Shown: positions 33,630-42,112, counted from the first letter of the stretch. The stretch: DNA of 64,000 bases from JASHPR01 sp963729365 (GCA_963729365.1 CAVSNQ010000024.1:62001-126000), one strand, 5' to 3'. Numbers and translations are program-made. Notes: generated by a model from the letters alone, not told the origin.

Positions 33630-34816
33630 GCACGCGCAGGACGGGCCCGGCCGCCGGGATCCCGCTGGACACCAGCCTGCCCGGGCCGAGCTACACGTCG
33701 GAGCCGGAGTTCGCCAGGGAACGCGAGGCGGTCCTGTTCGCCGACTGGTTCTGCGTCGGCCGGGAGGAGTCCGTCACCGAGCCCGGGGACTACCTCGCCG
33801 CCGATGTCGCCGGGGAGAGCATCCTGGTGGTCCGGAACGCGGACGGACTGGCCGGCTTCTACAACCTGTGCCGGCACCGGGGCTCCCGGCTGGTCCCGGT
33901 GGCCGGATCCCAGCCCGCGGCCGGCGCGGCGCGCACCGGCTGCGTCGGCGGCACCATCCGCTGTCCCTACCACGGCTGGACCTACGGCCTCGACGGGGCG
34001 CTGCGCTCCGCCCCGTTCCTGCCCGAGTTGCGCCGCTACCGCGGCCGGCTCTCGCTGCACCCGGTCGCGGTCGCCACCTGGGGCGGCTTCGTCTTCGTGC
34101 GGCTCGGCCAGCCGGGCGCCCCGCTGCAGGCCCAGCTCAACGGGACGGATGACCGCCTGGCCGCCTTCCCGCTGGCGCAGCTGCGCACCGGGCACAGGCT
34201 CGTCTACCGGGTCGCCGCGAACTGGAAGGTGATCCTGGAGAACTACAACGAGTGCTACCACTGCGGCCCGGTCCACCCCGAGCTGTGCGAGCTCGTCCCG
34301 GCCTTCCGCCGCGGCGGGGGCGCACTCGACTGGGAGGACGGCATACCGCACCGCGATGGCGCTTACACCTTCACGTTGACCGGCACGACCAGGCGCGCGC
34401 CCTTTCCCGGACTCTCGCCGCGGGCCAGAACGCGACACCACGGCGAACTCGTCCTGCCCAACCTCATGCTCAGCCTGTCGGCCGACCACGTGGCCGCGTT
34501 CACGGTCTGGCCGCATGACGCCGGGCACACCACGGTCGTCTGCGACTTCCTGTTCCACCCGGACGAGATCGCCCGGCCGGACTTCGACCCGGCGGATGCC
34601 GTGGCGTTCTGGGATCTCGTCAACAGGCAGGACTGGACGGTCTGCGAGCACGTGCAGGATGGCATGCGCTCGCGGATGTTCAGGGTCGGCTACCTGGCGC
34701 CCATGGAGCAGCCGAGCGCCGACGTCGGGCGCTATGTCACCGCCAAGCTCGATGCGGCCGGCGCTCGGGCGGGCCGGACGGCTACTCGCCGGCGGGCCGG
34801 GCGCCCGCGATCCTGA
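33626..34816 (+). CDS. Rieske [2Fe-2S] aromatic-ring-hydroxylating oxygenase, alpha subunit
   Basis: 396 residues from GTG 33626, which overlaps the preceding stop. The Rieske cluster ligands are in NLCRHRGSRLV (CxH) and CPYHGWTYG (CxxH). The catalytic mononuclear iron site is in WKVILENYNECYHCGPVHPE (two His), with the third ligand expected later in VCEHVQDGM or nearby Asp. The family hydroxylates or demethylates aromatic, steroid or quaternary-amine substrates with electrons from a separate reductase; none is seen here, and the upstream FAD enzyme is not a ferredoxin reductase. The last 35 bases overlap the end of the opposite ECF41 gene. Confidence 0.9.
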   Translation: MSTRRTGPAAGIPLDTSLPGPSYTSEPEFAREREAVLFADWFCVGREESVTEPGDYLAADVAGESILVVRNADGLAGFYNLCRHRGSRLVPVAGSQPAAGAARTGCVGGTIRCPYHGWTYGLDGALRSAPFLPELRRYRGRLSLHPVAVATWGGFVFVRLGQPGAPLQAQLNGTDDRLAAFPLAQLRTGHRLVYRVAANWKVILENYNECYHCGPVHPELCELVPAFRRGGGALDWEDGIPHRDGAYTFTLTGTTRRAPFPGLSPRARTRHHGELVLPNLMLSLSADHVAAFTVWPHDAGHTTVVCDFLFHPDEIARPDFDPADAVAFWDLVNRQDWTVCEHVQDGMRSRMFRVGYLAPMEQPSADVGRYVTAKLDAAGARAGRTATRRRAGRPRS

Positions 34817-35681
34817 GGACGCGCTCGCGGTCGGCGATCGCGTCGATCTCCACGATCTTGCCTTCGGCGACGGTGAAACCCATCACGGTGACGGGCCGCC
34901 CGTGCCGGGTCATGACCACTCCGGCGGCCCCGTTCACCAGCGCCGGGCGCAGGCGGACGGCGGGCAGGGCGGACGCGAGCCCGCTGAGCGCCTGCCTGGC
35001 CACGGCCGCGGCGCCGCTGATGGCCATCGAGGCTGCGGGATGCGCCGTCCCGGCGTCGATGCGCAGCACGACGCCGGGGTCGAGCACCGCGACCAGGGCG
35101 TCGAAATCGCCCCCGCGCGCGGCGGCGAAGAAGGCGTCGACCACCTCTCGCTGACGGCCGAGATCGGCGTCGGGAGCCAGGGCCGCGGCGCCCTTCACGC
35201 GGCGCCGGGCCCGGCTGGCGAGCTGCCTGGCCGCCGCGGGAGTCCGGCCGGCCATGGGCGCGATCTCCTCAAAGGGAAGCGCGAACATGTCATGCAGGAC
35301 GAACGCCAGCCTCTCGGCCGGGGTCAGGGTGTCGAGCACGACGAGCAGGGCCAGGCCGACCGAGTCGGCCAGCAGCGCCTCGTCCTCCGGCTGGAGTTTC
35401 CCGTCCGGGCTGACCAGAGGGTCCGGTACGTGCACCCCGAAGGATTGCTCGCGGCGGAGGTTGCGGGACCGCAGCATGTTCAGGCACACGCGGGCGACGA
35501 TCGTGGTCAGCCATCCGCCGAGGTTCTCGACGCTTTCGGCGCCCGATTGGCTCAGGCGCAGCCAGGTGTCCTGAACGGCATCGTCGGCGTCGGTGAGCGA
35601 GCCCAGCATCCGGTAGGCAACCGCCCGCAGATGGGCCCGCTGCTCCTCGAAGCGATCCGCCAGCCACTCGTTTTCGTCCAT
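34782..35681 (-). CDS. ECF41-type RNA polymerase sigma factor (SigJ-like)
   Basis: 299 residues, complete. Sigma-2: RAHLRAVAYRMLGSLTDADD, AVQDTWLRL (about 16-45). Sigma-4: DTLTPAERLAFVLHDMFALP, FEEIAPMAGRTPAAARQLAS (about 118-157). A SnoaL-like C-terminal extension begins near 180 (DAFFAAARGGDFDALVAVLD) and ends with KIVEIDAIADRERVLRI, in the position of the NPDKL-type motif that tunes ECF41 activity. These factors need no separate anti-sigma protein. A partial paralogue opens this window (1-567). No CMD/oxidoreductase/epimerase partner is directly adjacent here; the Rieske gene overlaps it tail to tail. Confidence 0.9.
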   Translation of the reverse strand: MDENEWLADRFEEQRAHLRAVAYRMLGSLTDADDAVQDTWLRLSQSGAESVENLGGWLTTIVARVCLNMLRSRNLRREQSFGVHVPDPLVSPDGKLQPEDEALLADSVGLALLVVLDTLTPAERLAFVLHDMFALPFEEIAPMAGRTPAAARQLASRARRRVKGAAALAPDADLGRQREVVDAFFAAARGGDFDALVAVLDPGVVLRIDAGTAHPAASMAISGAAAVARQALSGLASALPAVRLRPALVNGAAGVVMTRHGRPVTVMGFTVAEGKIVEIDAIADRERVLRIAGARPAGE

Positions 35682-35802
35682 CGGTCACATCCTCGCCTGG
35701 CCAGGTGCCATAGCAATGACCCCCGGGGCACGATCGATGTGACGGGCGGCGCCGGACGGGCCCGGTCGCGTCGCGTTCGGGGCCGTCATGCAGAGATCCC
35801 TG

Positions 35803-36573
35803 CTACCGGCGGACCGCGACCACGAACACCCGCCGGAACGGGAGTACCGTGCCGTACCGGGCGGCCGGATAGGCCTCGCTCATCCGGGCCCGGTACTCGT
35901 CGAGGAACTCCGCGGCAAGGGCGGGCGGCAGGGCCGCGAGCACCGGGCGCAGGCCCGTTCCCTTGTACCAGTCGACCACCGGATCATCGCCGTGCAGCAC
36001 GTGCAGGTAGGTGGTCTCCCACGCGTCGACCTCGAAGCCGGCCCTGGTCAGCAGGTCCAGGTACGCGGCCGGATCGGCCGCCTGCCGGTTCAGCCGCACG
36101 CCGGCCAGCAGCGAGCGCCAGCGGTCGCCGCCGGCCAGCTCGCGCAGGGCCAGGTGGCTTGGCTGGTCGAAGTTGCCGGGGATCTGGAACGCCAGCCAGC
36201 CCCCGGCCTGGAGGAAACCGGCCCACCTGGTCAGCACGCTGAGATGGTCAGGAACCCACTGCAGCACGGCATTCGAGACGATCACGTCCACGCTGCCGTC
36301 GGGGGCCCAGTCCCTGACGTCGCCCCGGGCGAAGCTGAGCCGCTGGCCTTCGGCGGGCAGAGCCCGCGCGGCCTCGATCATCTCGGCCGAGCTGTCGATC
36401 CCGCGGACTTCGGCACCCGGCCAGCGGCGGGCCAGCGCGGCGGTCAGCGTTCCGGGGCCGCAGCCCAGGTCGGCGACGCGCCCGGGAGCCGCCGCCGCGA
36501 CCCGGGCGAGCAGGTCGAAGAACGGGCGGGACCGCTCATCGGCGAAGTGCTGGTACTGGCCCGGATCCCACAT
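35803..36573 (-). CDS. tam: Trans-aconitate 2-methyltransferase-like SAM methyltransferase
   Basis: 256 residues. It begins MWDPGQYQHFADERSRPFFD, the opening of Tam proteins, then SAM motif I VADLGCGPGTLTAALARRWP, motif II GIDSSAEMIEAAR and motif IV VDVIVSNAVLQWVPDH. The C-terminal half (FQIPGNFDQPSHLALREL, RRVFVVAVRR) also fits. The enzyme would methylate trans-aconitate, an inhibitory by-product of the citrate cycle, in the cytosol. Two palindromic MarR-style operators and a TTGACA box lie in the 80 bases upstream, so it is probably the regulated target of an unlinked repressor. Confidence 0.87.
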   Translation of the reverse strand: MWDPGQYQHFADERSRPFFDLLARVAAAAPGRVADLGCGPGTLTAALARRWPGAEVRGIDSSAEMIEAARALPAEGQRLSFARGDVRDWAPDGSVDVIVSNAVLQWVPDHLSVLTRWAGFLQAGGWLAFQIPGNFDQPSHLALRELAGGDRWRSLLAGVRLNRQAADPAAYLDLLTRAGFEVDAWETTYLHVLHGDDPVVDWYKGTGLRPVLAALPPALAAEFLDEYRARMSEAYPAARYGTVLPFRRVFVVAVRR

Positions 36574-36588
36574 GGTCGTCTCCGCAGG

Positions 36589-36656
36589 TATCTCGATGTC
36601 AAGCTATATCTGGCTCCAGGAACCCTAGCGCCGATTAAATCTTGATGTCAAGAGAT
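36589..36656 (-). promoter_or_regulatory. Tandem MarR-type operators overlapping the tam promoter
   Basis: Copy A at 36591-36604 (CTCGATGTCAAG core) and copy B at 36640-36653 (TCTTGATGTCAAGA, perfect 6-bp arms around TG) lie 49 bases apart. On the minus strand, copy B contains TTGACA as a -35 box, followed 18 bases later by TAGGGT as -10. Repressor bound at B would cover the promoter. No MarR gene is present in the window. Confidence 0.65.
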
Positions 36657-36695
36657 ATCCTGGGCCCGGGCGACCGGCCCGCCGGGATGGCGGGG

Positions 36696-37544
36696 TCAGG
36701 GTTTGCGCGCGACGCCGCCGTAGGCCGACACCCCGCCCTCCGGAGCCGCGTCCCCGGGATCCGGCCGCCAGGCGTGGACGTAGACGAGGCCGGGTGGCAC
36801 GAGGTCCAGCCCGTTGAAGAACCGGGAGACCTGGTCGCGGTCGCGCAGCGTCTGCGGGGTGGACACCCGCTCGTTGTAGCGCTTCTGGGCTTCGGCCTGC
36901 CCGGCCTGGATATCGCTGGCCGGATGCGAGATGGCCAGGTAGCTGCCGGGAGGCAGCGCGTCCATCAACTCGGCCACGATCCGGTACGGCTCCTCGGAGT
37001 CCTGGATCAGGTGCAGAATCCCGACCAGCATCAGGGCGGTCGGCCGGGTGAAGTCGAGGGTCCCGGCGGCGGCCCGCAGGATGGCAGCCGCGTTCCGCAG
37101 GTCGCCGTCAATGTACTGGGTGGCGCCTTCCTGGGTGCCGGCCAGCAGCGCACTGGCGTGGGCCAGCACGATCGGGTCGTTGTCCACGTAGACGATCCGC
37201 GAGTCCGGCGCGGCCGCCTGGGCGACCTCGTGCGTGTTGTCCGCCGACGGTATGCCGGTCCCGATGTCGAGGAACTGCCGAATTCCCGCGTCGGCGGCCA
37301 GGTACCGCACCGCCCGCGCCAGGAACGCGCGGTTCGCCCGGACCCGGGACCGGAGGCCCGGAGTGGCCGCGAGCACGCGCTCGGCCGCTTCGCGGTCCGC
37401 GGGGAAGTTGTTGCTCCCGCCCAGCCAGTAGTCATAGACCCGGGCCGGGTGCGCGACCGAGGTGTCGATCTCCGGTGTCTTGTCCGCGTCGCCGGTCAGC
37501 CGGCCGCCCGCCTGGTCCTCAGCTTGCCCAGCTTCCTCAGCCAC
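36696..37544 (-). CDS. SAM-dependent methyltransferase of the PF04672 (DUF574) family
   Basis: 282 residues. The family's hallmark N-terminus is ARVYDYWLGGSNNFPADREA (about residues 34-53), followed by LRSRVRANRAFLARAVRYLA, the SAM site QFLDIGTGIPSADNTHEVAQ and VYVDNDPIVLAHASALLAG. The strand LMLVGILHLIQDSEEPYRIV and the end LVPPGLVYVHAWRPD complete the pattern. This family is greatly expanded in Streptomyces-like actinobacteria; its methyl acceptor is unknown. It is probably monocistronic, with an acidic/Gly-rich tail before the domain. Confidence 0.9.
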   Translation of the reverse strand: MAEEAGQAEDQAGGRLTGDADKTPEIDTSVAHPARVYDYWLGGSNNFPADREAAERVLAATPGLRSRVRANRAFLARAVRYLAADAGIRQFLDIGTGIPSADNTHEVAQAAAPDSRIVYVDNDPIVLAHASALLAGTQEGATQYIDGDLRNAAAILRAAAGTLDFTRPTALMLVGILHLIQDSEEPYRIVAELMDALPPGSYLAISHPASDIQAGQAEAQKRYNERVSTPQTLRDRDQVSRFFNGLDLVPPGLVYVHAWRPDPGDAAPEGGVSAYGGVARKP

Positions 37545-37647
37545 GACGCGCCTCTTCCGTTTTCACCCGGGTTCTCACCGGCATCCTGTCATCGGCCCGG
37601 CCCGGCCCGGCGCGGGGCGAGGATTGGTCACGGCCCGCGATGCTCGA

Positions 37648-38370
37648 TCAGTGACCGGCGATCTGGCCACCGTCGATGTGCAGGATTTCGCCGGTGACGA
37701 ACGGCGATGACTCCAGGAAGAGGATGCCGTTGACGATGTCGCTGATCTGGCCCACATGCCCGAGCGGGGGGAGCTGCCCGCCGAGCGCGTCGGCGCTATA
37801 GGAATCCGGCGCGTGCATCGGCGTCTGGATGATGCCCGGCGAGACAGCGTTGACCCGGATGCCGCGCGAGGCGTACTCGATCGCCAGCGACCTGGTGGCC
37901 GCGGCCAGCCCGCCCTTGGTGAGCGAGGTCAGAACCGACGGCGAGCTGGAGCTTGCGTAATCGACCAGGGTGGTCGTGATGTTGACGACGTGGCCGCGGT
38001 TTCGCTTCAGCATCTCGGCGATGGCACGCTGGGTCAGTAGGAAGAATCCGGTGAGGTTGACGCCGACGACGGTTGCGTAGTCGGCCGCGGTGTAGTCGGT
38101 GAACGGCTTGGCGAGGAAGACGCCGGCGTTGTTGATCAGGGTGTCGATGCGCCCGAAGCGCTCGAGGGCCTGGCCGATGATCCGGTCGGTGGTGGCGGGC
38201 TCGGAGACGTCTCCGTCCACGGTGAGCACGTCCCGGTCCTCGGAAGGCTTGATCGCCCGGGCGTTGGCGACGACCGCCCAGCCCAGCCGGCGGTACGCGG
38301 CGACCAGGCCGGCGCCGATGCCCTGGGAACCTCCGGTGATGATGGCGACCCGCTGTTCCTTTTCGCTCAT
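37648..38370 (-). CDS. SDR-family oxidoreductase lacking the catalytic Tyr
   Basis: 240 residues with a complete Rossmann fold: VAIITGGSQGIGAGLVAAYR (TGxxxGxG at about residues 11-18), INNAGV, and IRVNAVSPGIIQTPM. The catalytic Ser is plausible in VVNITTTLVDYASSSS, but the YxxxK motif reads T-S-L-T-K within PSVLTSLTKGGLAAATRSLA, so the active-site Tyr is replaced. I recall a subgroup of SDRs with the same LTKGG signature, so this looks like a family property and not damage. ATG 38370 is 25 bases after the stop of the muconolactone-isomerase-like gene, forming one operon. Confidence 0.85.
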   Translation of the reverse strand: MSEKEQRVAIITGGSQGIGAGLVAAYRRLGWAVVANARAIKPSEDRDVLTVDGDVSEPATTDRIIGQALERFGRIDTLINNAGVFLAKPFTDYTAADYATVVGVNLTGFFLLTQRAIAEMLKRNRGHVVNITTTLVDYASSSSPSVLTSLTKGGLAAATRSLAIEYASRGIRVNAVSPGIIQTPMHAPDSYSADALGGQLPPLGHVGQISDIVNGILFLESSPFVTGEILHIDGGQIAGH

Positions 38371-38395
38371 GACCTTCCTCCCGATGCTCGGGGCG

Positions 38396-38998
38396 TCAGC
38401 TTCCGGTGACGGCCGGGTCGCTCGGGTGCAGGGAGAGCGGCGTGGTCTCCACCGTCATCCAGGCGTTCAGGGGCAGCGACGGCAAGATCGCCTGCATCTC
38501 GGCGGCGTCCCGGGCTCGCCACAGGCCCAGCACACCTCCCTCGCCCGGCAGTATCCACAGCCGGAGCAGGTGTCCCTGGCCGGCCAGTTCATGCGCGCGT
38601 TCTGCCTCGCGCGCCTCGGTGTCGTCGACGGCCTGGCCGGGTGTGCCCTCGGGGACGGTGATGGTGAAGGTGGTCAGAAATTCCACGGCTCCCTCACGGA
38701 CGGCGGGAGCCAGGGCCGGGTCATCCGGGTGCGGCGAGAGCGGCGTGACCTCGTCGGTGCGCCACACGCGCAGCGGCATCGAGGCGAGGACCTTCTCAAG
38801 CTGGCCGGCGTCCTCGGCGGCGAAAAGTCCGAGAGTGCGCCATTCGCCGGGCTGCAGCGGAGGACGCCACAGGCGAAGCAGGTGTCCTTGCGTCACGAGT
38901 TCGCGCGAGCGTGCCGCCTCGCGGGCGCGGGTGCCTTCGACGGTTTCCTCCGACGTTCCGTCAGGAACGTGGGTGGTCATCGTGACGAGATACTCCAT
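38396..38998 (-). CDS. Tandem muconolactone-isomerase-like (MIase) protein
   Basis: 200 residues made of two ferredoxin-like MIase modules of about 95 residues. Module 1: MEYLVTMTTHVPDGTSEETV, ELVTQGHLLRLWRPPLQPGE, SMPLRVWRTDEVTPLSPHPD. Module 2: VEFLTTFTITVPEGTPGQAV, ELAGQGHLLRLWILPGEGGV, SLPLNAWMTVETTPLSLHPS. The two share about half of their residues. Single-domain homologues isomerise muconolactone in beta-ketoadipate aromatic catabolism as decamers. The fused form probably makes a pseudo-ring. It is first in an operon with the Tyr-less SDR, suggesting joint action on an unidentified lactone or ketone. Confidence 0.8.
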   Translation of the reverse strand: MEYLVTMTTHVPDGTSEETVEGTRAREAARSRELVTQGHLLRLWRPPLQPGEWRTLGLFAAEDAGQLEKVLASMPLRVWRTDEVTPLSPHPDDPALAPAVREGAVEFLTTFTITVPEGTPGQAVDDTEAREAERAHELAGQGHLLRLWILPGEGGVLGLWRARDAAEMQAILPSLPLNAWMTVETTPLSLHPSDPAVTGS

Positions 38999-39387
38999 GG
39001 CCCAGCGCCTCCCGGGGGTCAGCAGTGGAGATCAACGATCGTGCCACGGGCGGCCGGTCGCGCCTGTGGAAGACCCGGGCCGGTACCCAGGTCCGCGGTC
39101 GTGCAGCCCGGGGTAACCGGTGCCGGCAAGTTGGTCCGGTCCGTGATAACCGTTCCCCGGGGAGAGCTGAACGGAACGCCTCCCGGGACCGTTTTGTGGT
39201 CAGACGGGTTGCTGGCCTGACCACTTCAGCACACTTTCGGCCGGAGCCCGGGCACGGCGAGCGGCACCTGCGGATGGCGACGGCGCGCCTCCGCCCGAAG
39301 GCCTGGGCGAGCTGACAGTGTGAAGCGGAGAGGCAGACGCTGCCGCCCAGCGCGGCTCGCCGGACCTGGCTGGAGGAGTGACGGCTC
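38999..39387. other. Intergenic region without recognisable gene
   Basis: About 390 bases between the MIase-like gene and a small plus-strand gene. No frame with a ribosome binding site and domain is evident; it must hold the divergent promoters. Confidence 0.4.
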
Positions 39388-39591
39388 ATGCAGGCCACAG
39401 GTGACACCCGCCTTCGCCGCGGGCCCGTACATGTGCCGGTCGAGAAGGGGACCGCGGACGGGAAGACCAGGATCAGCTGCGGTGGTTCTCAGTGCGCGGC
39501 CTGGGATCCGCGGCCCTGCGCGTCGCGGCGCGAAGCGCAATTCTGGTATGAGCGGCATATCTCGCAGCCCCTGATCCGCCAGCTGTGGTGA
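39388..39591 (+). CDS. Small hypothetical protein with Cys motif
   Basis: 67 residues. GGAGGAG at 39372-39378 is ideally placed before ATG 39388, the main reason for the call. The product is basic (TRLRRGPVHVPVEKGTADGK) with a conserved-looking ISCGGSQCAAWDPRPCASRR, in which three cysteines (CxxxxC...C) might bind a metal, and an aromatic end QFWYERHISQPLI. No family is recognised. The gene to its right is convergent (ends 39675). Confidence 0.5.
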   Translation: MQATGDTRLRRGPVHVPVEKGTADGKTRISCGGSQCAAWDPRPCASRREAQFWYERHISQPLIRQLW

Positions 39592-39674
39592 GCAGTCCCG
39601 CGGCCAGTGCCGGTGCGCCGGTGCGTAGTGGCGCTGGCGGGTAGTGGCGCTGGCGCGCGGCCGGGCCGGCCCGG

Positions 39675-41066
39675 TCAGCCCTTTCCCGGGTTGAACACGG
39701 CCCGCGGGTCAAGCGCGCGGCGTACCGCGGACTGCAGTGCCATCGACCCCGGATCGAGTTCCCGGCGCATGCCGTCGCGTTTGAGTATCCCGACGCCGTG
39801 CTCCCCGGTGACGGTGCCGCCTAGTGCTATCGCCGCGTCGAGGAATTCCTCGAACGCAGCCTGAGCCGCGGTACGTGCGGCCTCGTCGCCGGGCGGCGTG
39901 ATGAGCAGCGGGTGCAGGTTCCCGTCGCCCGCGTGCGCGATCGTCGCTGTCTTCACGCCATGCCGCTCCGCGATCGCATGTACCTGTTCCAGCATCGCGG
40001 GGACCTTGGATCGGGGCACGCAGACGTCCTCGGTAAGGACCGGGCCGAGCCGTTCGAGCGCCGGGTAGGCCAGACGCCGCGCCTCGAACAGCGCCTCGGC
40101 CTCGGCGTCATCGGTCGACTGCTCGACCCAGATCGCTCCCGCGTCCGTCATGGTCGCGGCGATCGCCTCGGACTCGGCCGCGCCCGAGCTTCCTGGCGTG
40201 TCCACCCGGGCCAGCAGCAGCCCGGCCGCGTCCGCCTCGAGGCCCAGGTGCTTCCACTCCTCGACCGCCTGCAGGCAGGCACGGTCGAGGAGTTCGAGAA
40301 CGGCCGGGGTCAGCCCGCGCCGGGTGATCTGGGCCACGGCCCGGCCAGAGGAGACCAGGTCGGCGAAGGCGGCGACGATGGTCCGCGGCGTGCCGACCGG
40401 CGCGGGCCGCAACCGCAGCGTCACCTCGGTCACGACGCCCAGCGTGCCCTCGGATCCGACGAAGAGCCCGACCAGGTCGAGCCCGGCGACGCCCTTGGTG
40501 GTGCGCCGGCCGAGGCGCACGGCCTCGCCGTAGGCCACCGGACCGCCGACGACGGCGCGCAGGCCCAGGACGTAATCGCGCGTGACACCGTACTTCAGGC
40601 AGCACAGGCCGCCCGCGTTGGTGGCGACGTTGCCGCCGATGGTGGACCATGGGGCGCTGGCCGGGTCCGGCGGGTACCACAGGCCGTGCTCGGCGACGGC
40701 GGCCTTGACGTCATTGTTGATCGCGCCCGGCTGCACCACGGCCACGAGGTTGTCAGGATCGATCTCAAGGACCTGGTTCATCTGCGACAGGTCGAGCATC
40801 ACGCAGTCGCTGACCGCGTTGGCGCCGCCGGACAAGCCGGTTCCGGCGCCGCGCGGCACTATGGGGACGCCCAGTTCGGCGCACACGCGGACGACATGCT
40901 GCACCTCGGCTTCCGATCTGGCGCGCACTCCGGCGGCGGCCTGCCCGGCCGGCGCCCATTCGGCGTCATCGTGCGACATGGCGGCGAGCACGTCACGGTC
41001 GACGACGACACGGCCACCGGGCAGCCCCCGGCTCAGCGCCTCCACCAGAACGCCGGCCCCGATCAT
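39675..41066 (-). CDS. FAD-linked 2-hydroxyacid oxidase/dehydrogenase, GlcD-like
   Basis: 463 residues from ATG 41066, which overlaps the stop of the upstream LLM gene (ATGA 41063-41066); the longer frame to 41300 is antisense noise. FAD_binding_4 domain: VPIVPRGAGTGLSGGANAVS, PWSTIGGNVATNAGGLCCLK, DLVGLFVGSEGTLGVVTEVT. C-terminal oxidase domain: TIAHAGDGNLHPLL and GTVTGEHGVGILKRDGMRRE, with the conserved His and Glu-His of the substrate/metal site. The enzyme oxidises a 2-hydroxyacid such as glycolate or D-lactate. Subunits GlcE/GlcF are not nearby, so it is probably a stand-alone dehydrogenase. Confidence 0.88.
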   Translation of the reverse strand: MIGAGVLVEALSRGLPGGRVVVDRDVLAAMSHDDAEWAPAGQAAAGVRARSEAEVQHVVRVCAELGVPIVPRGAGTGLSGGANAVSDCVMLDLSQMNQVLEIDPDNLVAVVQPGAINNDVKAAVAEHGLWYPPDPASAPWSTIGGNVATNAGGLCCLKYGVTRDYVLGLRAVVGGPVAYGEAVRLGRRTTKGVAGLDLVGLFVGSEGTLGVVTEVTLRLRPAPVGTPRTIVAAFADLVSSGRAVAQITRRGLTPAVLELLDRACLQAVEEWKHLGLEADAAGLLLARVDTPGSSGAAESEAIAATMTDAGAIWVEQSTDDAEAEALFEARRLAYPALERLGPVLTEDVCVPRSKVPAMLEQVHAIAERHGVKTATIAHAGDGNLHPLLITPPGDEAARTAAQAAFEEFLDAAIALGGTVTGEHGVGILKRDGMRRELDPGSMALQSAVRRALDPRAVFNPGKG

Positions 41067-42112
41067 GACGGTCTCCTGGGCTCCGAGCTGACCTGGCGGA
41101 CGAGCTCGAGGAGCTGGGCCAGGGTGTCGAGGCGGGCGGCGTGGTCGCCGTCGAGCTTGGCCTGCAGGGTGGTGATGCCTGCGTCGCGGTACAGCCGGAG
41201 CCGGTCGGTCACCATGGCCGGCGTTCCGAGCAGGTTGGTCGCGTGCCCGATCTCGGCGGGGACCCGGGCGGCGGCGGCGTCCCGCCGCCCGGACAGCCAC
41301 AGGTCCTGGACGGCGCGCACGTCCTCACCGAAGCCCTGCCGGGTCAGCGCGTCGTTGTAGAAGTTACGGTCCGGCGTGCCCATCGCGCCGATGGTGAAGG
41401 CGTAGCCGCTGGCGTGCCTGCGCGCCGCGGCCTCGGCGGCCTCGGCGTCCGCGGTGAACTCCACCGCGACCGGGATGACCAGGTCCAGGTCGGCGAGGCG
41501 GCGGCCGGCCGTGGCCGCGCCCGCGGCCAGGCGATCAAGGAAGACCGGAGCATGCTCGGGCATGAACGTGTTGCCGATCCAGCCGTCGGCCAGTTCACCG
41601 GTGAGCTCCAGGTTGCGCGGGCCGAGCGCCGCCACGTAGACGGGCACCGGCGCCGGCCGCAGCGGTGACCGGAGCGCGCGGCCAGGCCCGTCCGGCAGCG
41701 GTAGCTGGTAGATCCGGCCGTCGTGACGGAGCCGGTCACCGCGCGCGATCTTCCGGACGATCTCGATCGTCTCGCGGGTCGCCGCCAGCGGGGAAGCGAA
41801 GCGCACGCCGTGCCAGCCCTCCATGACCTGCGGCCCGCTGACGCCGATGCCGAGCAGGAACCGCCCGCCCGACAGCAGCTGCAGCGACATGGCTGACATG
41901 GCCACGAGGGCGGGTGACCGGGCGCCGAGTTGCACGATGGACGAGCCGAGCCGGATCGCGGTCGTCTGGCCGGCCAGGTAGGCCAGCGGCGTCAGCGCAT
42001 CCTGGGCCCAGGTCTCCGGCACCCAGACCGAGGTAGCGCCCAGCCGCTCGGCATCGCGCACGAAGGCGGCATCGCCCGCGGTCGAGACCACCGCGCTGAT
42101 CCCCACCTGCAT
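41063..42112 (-). CDS. LLM-class F420-dependent oxidoreductase
   Basis: 349 residues. The luciferase-like barrel appears as AERLGATSVWVPETWAQDAL, TTAIRLGSSIVQLGARSPAL, GGRFLLGIGVSGPQVMEGWH and LRPAPVPVYVAALGPRNLEL, with GELADGWIGNTFMPEHAPVF typical of the F420-binding MSMEG/Mer-like subgroup. It is translationally coupled with the GlcD-like gene downstream, so the two probably act on the same hydroxylated compound, or one regenerates the other's product. The ATG at 42112 is divergent from an SRPBCC gene. Confidence 0.87.
   Translation of the reverse strand: MQVGISAVVSTAGDAAFVRDAERLGATSVWVPETWAQDALTPLAYLAGQTTAIRLGSSIVQLGARSPALVAMSAMSLQLLSGGRFLLGIGVSGPQVMEGWHGVRFASPLAATRETIEIVRKIARGDRLRHDGRIYQLPLPDGPGRALRSPLRPAPVPVYVAALGPRNLELTGELADGWIGNTFMPEHAPVFLDRLAAGAATAGRRLADLDLVIPVAVEFTADAEAAEAAARRHASGYAFTIGAMGTPDRNFYNDALTRQGFGEDVRAVQDLWLSGRRDAAAARVPAEIGHATNLLGTPAMVTDRLRLYRDAGITTLQAKLDGDHAARLDTLAQLLELVRQVSSEPRRPS

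Noticed and set aside
34515..36242. 575-codon plus-strand open frame
   Set aside because: Spans the antisense of the ECF41 and tam genes and the end of the Rieske gene in a wrong frame; no protein-like motif.
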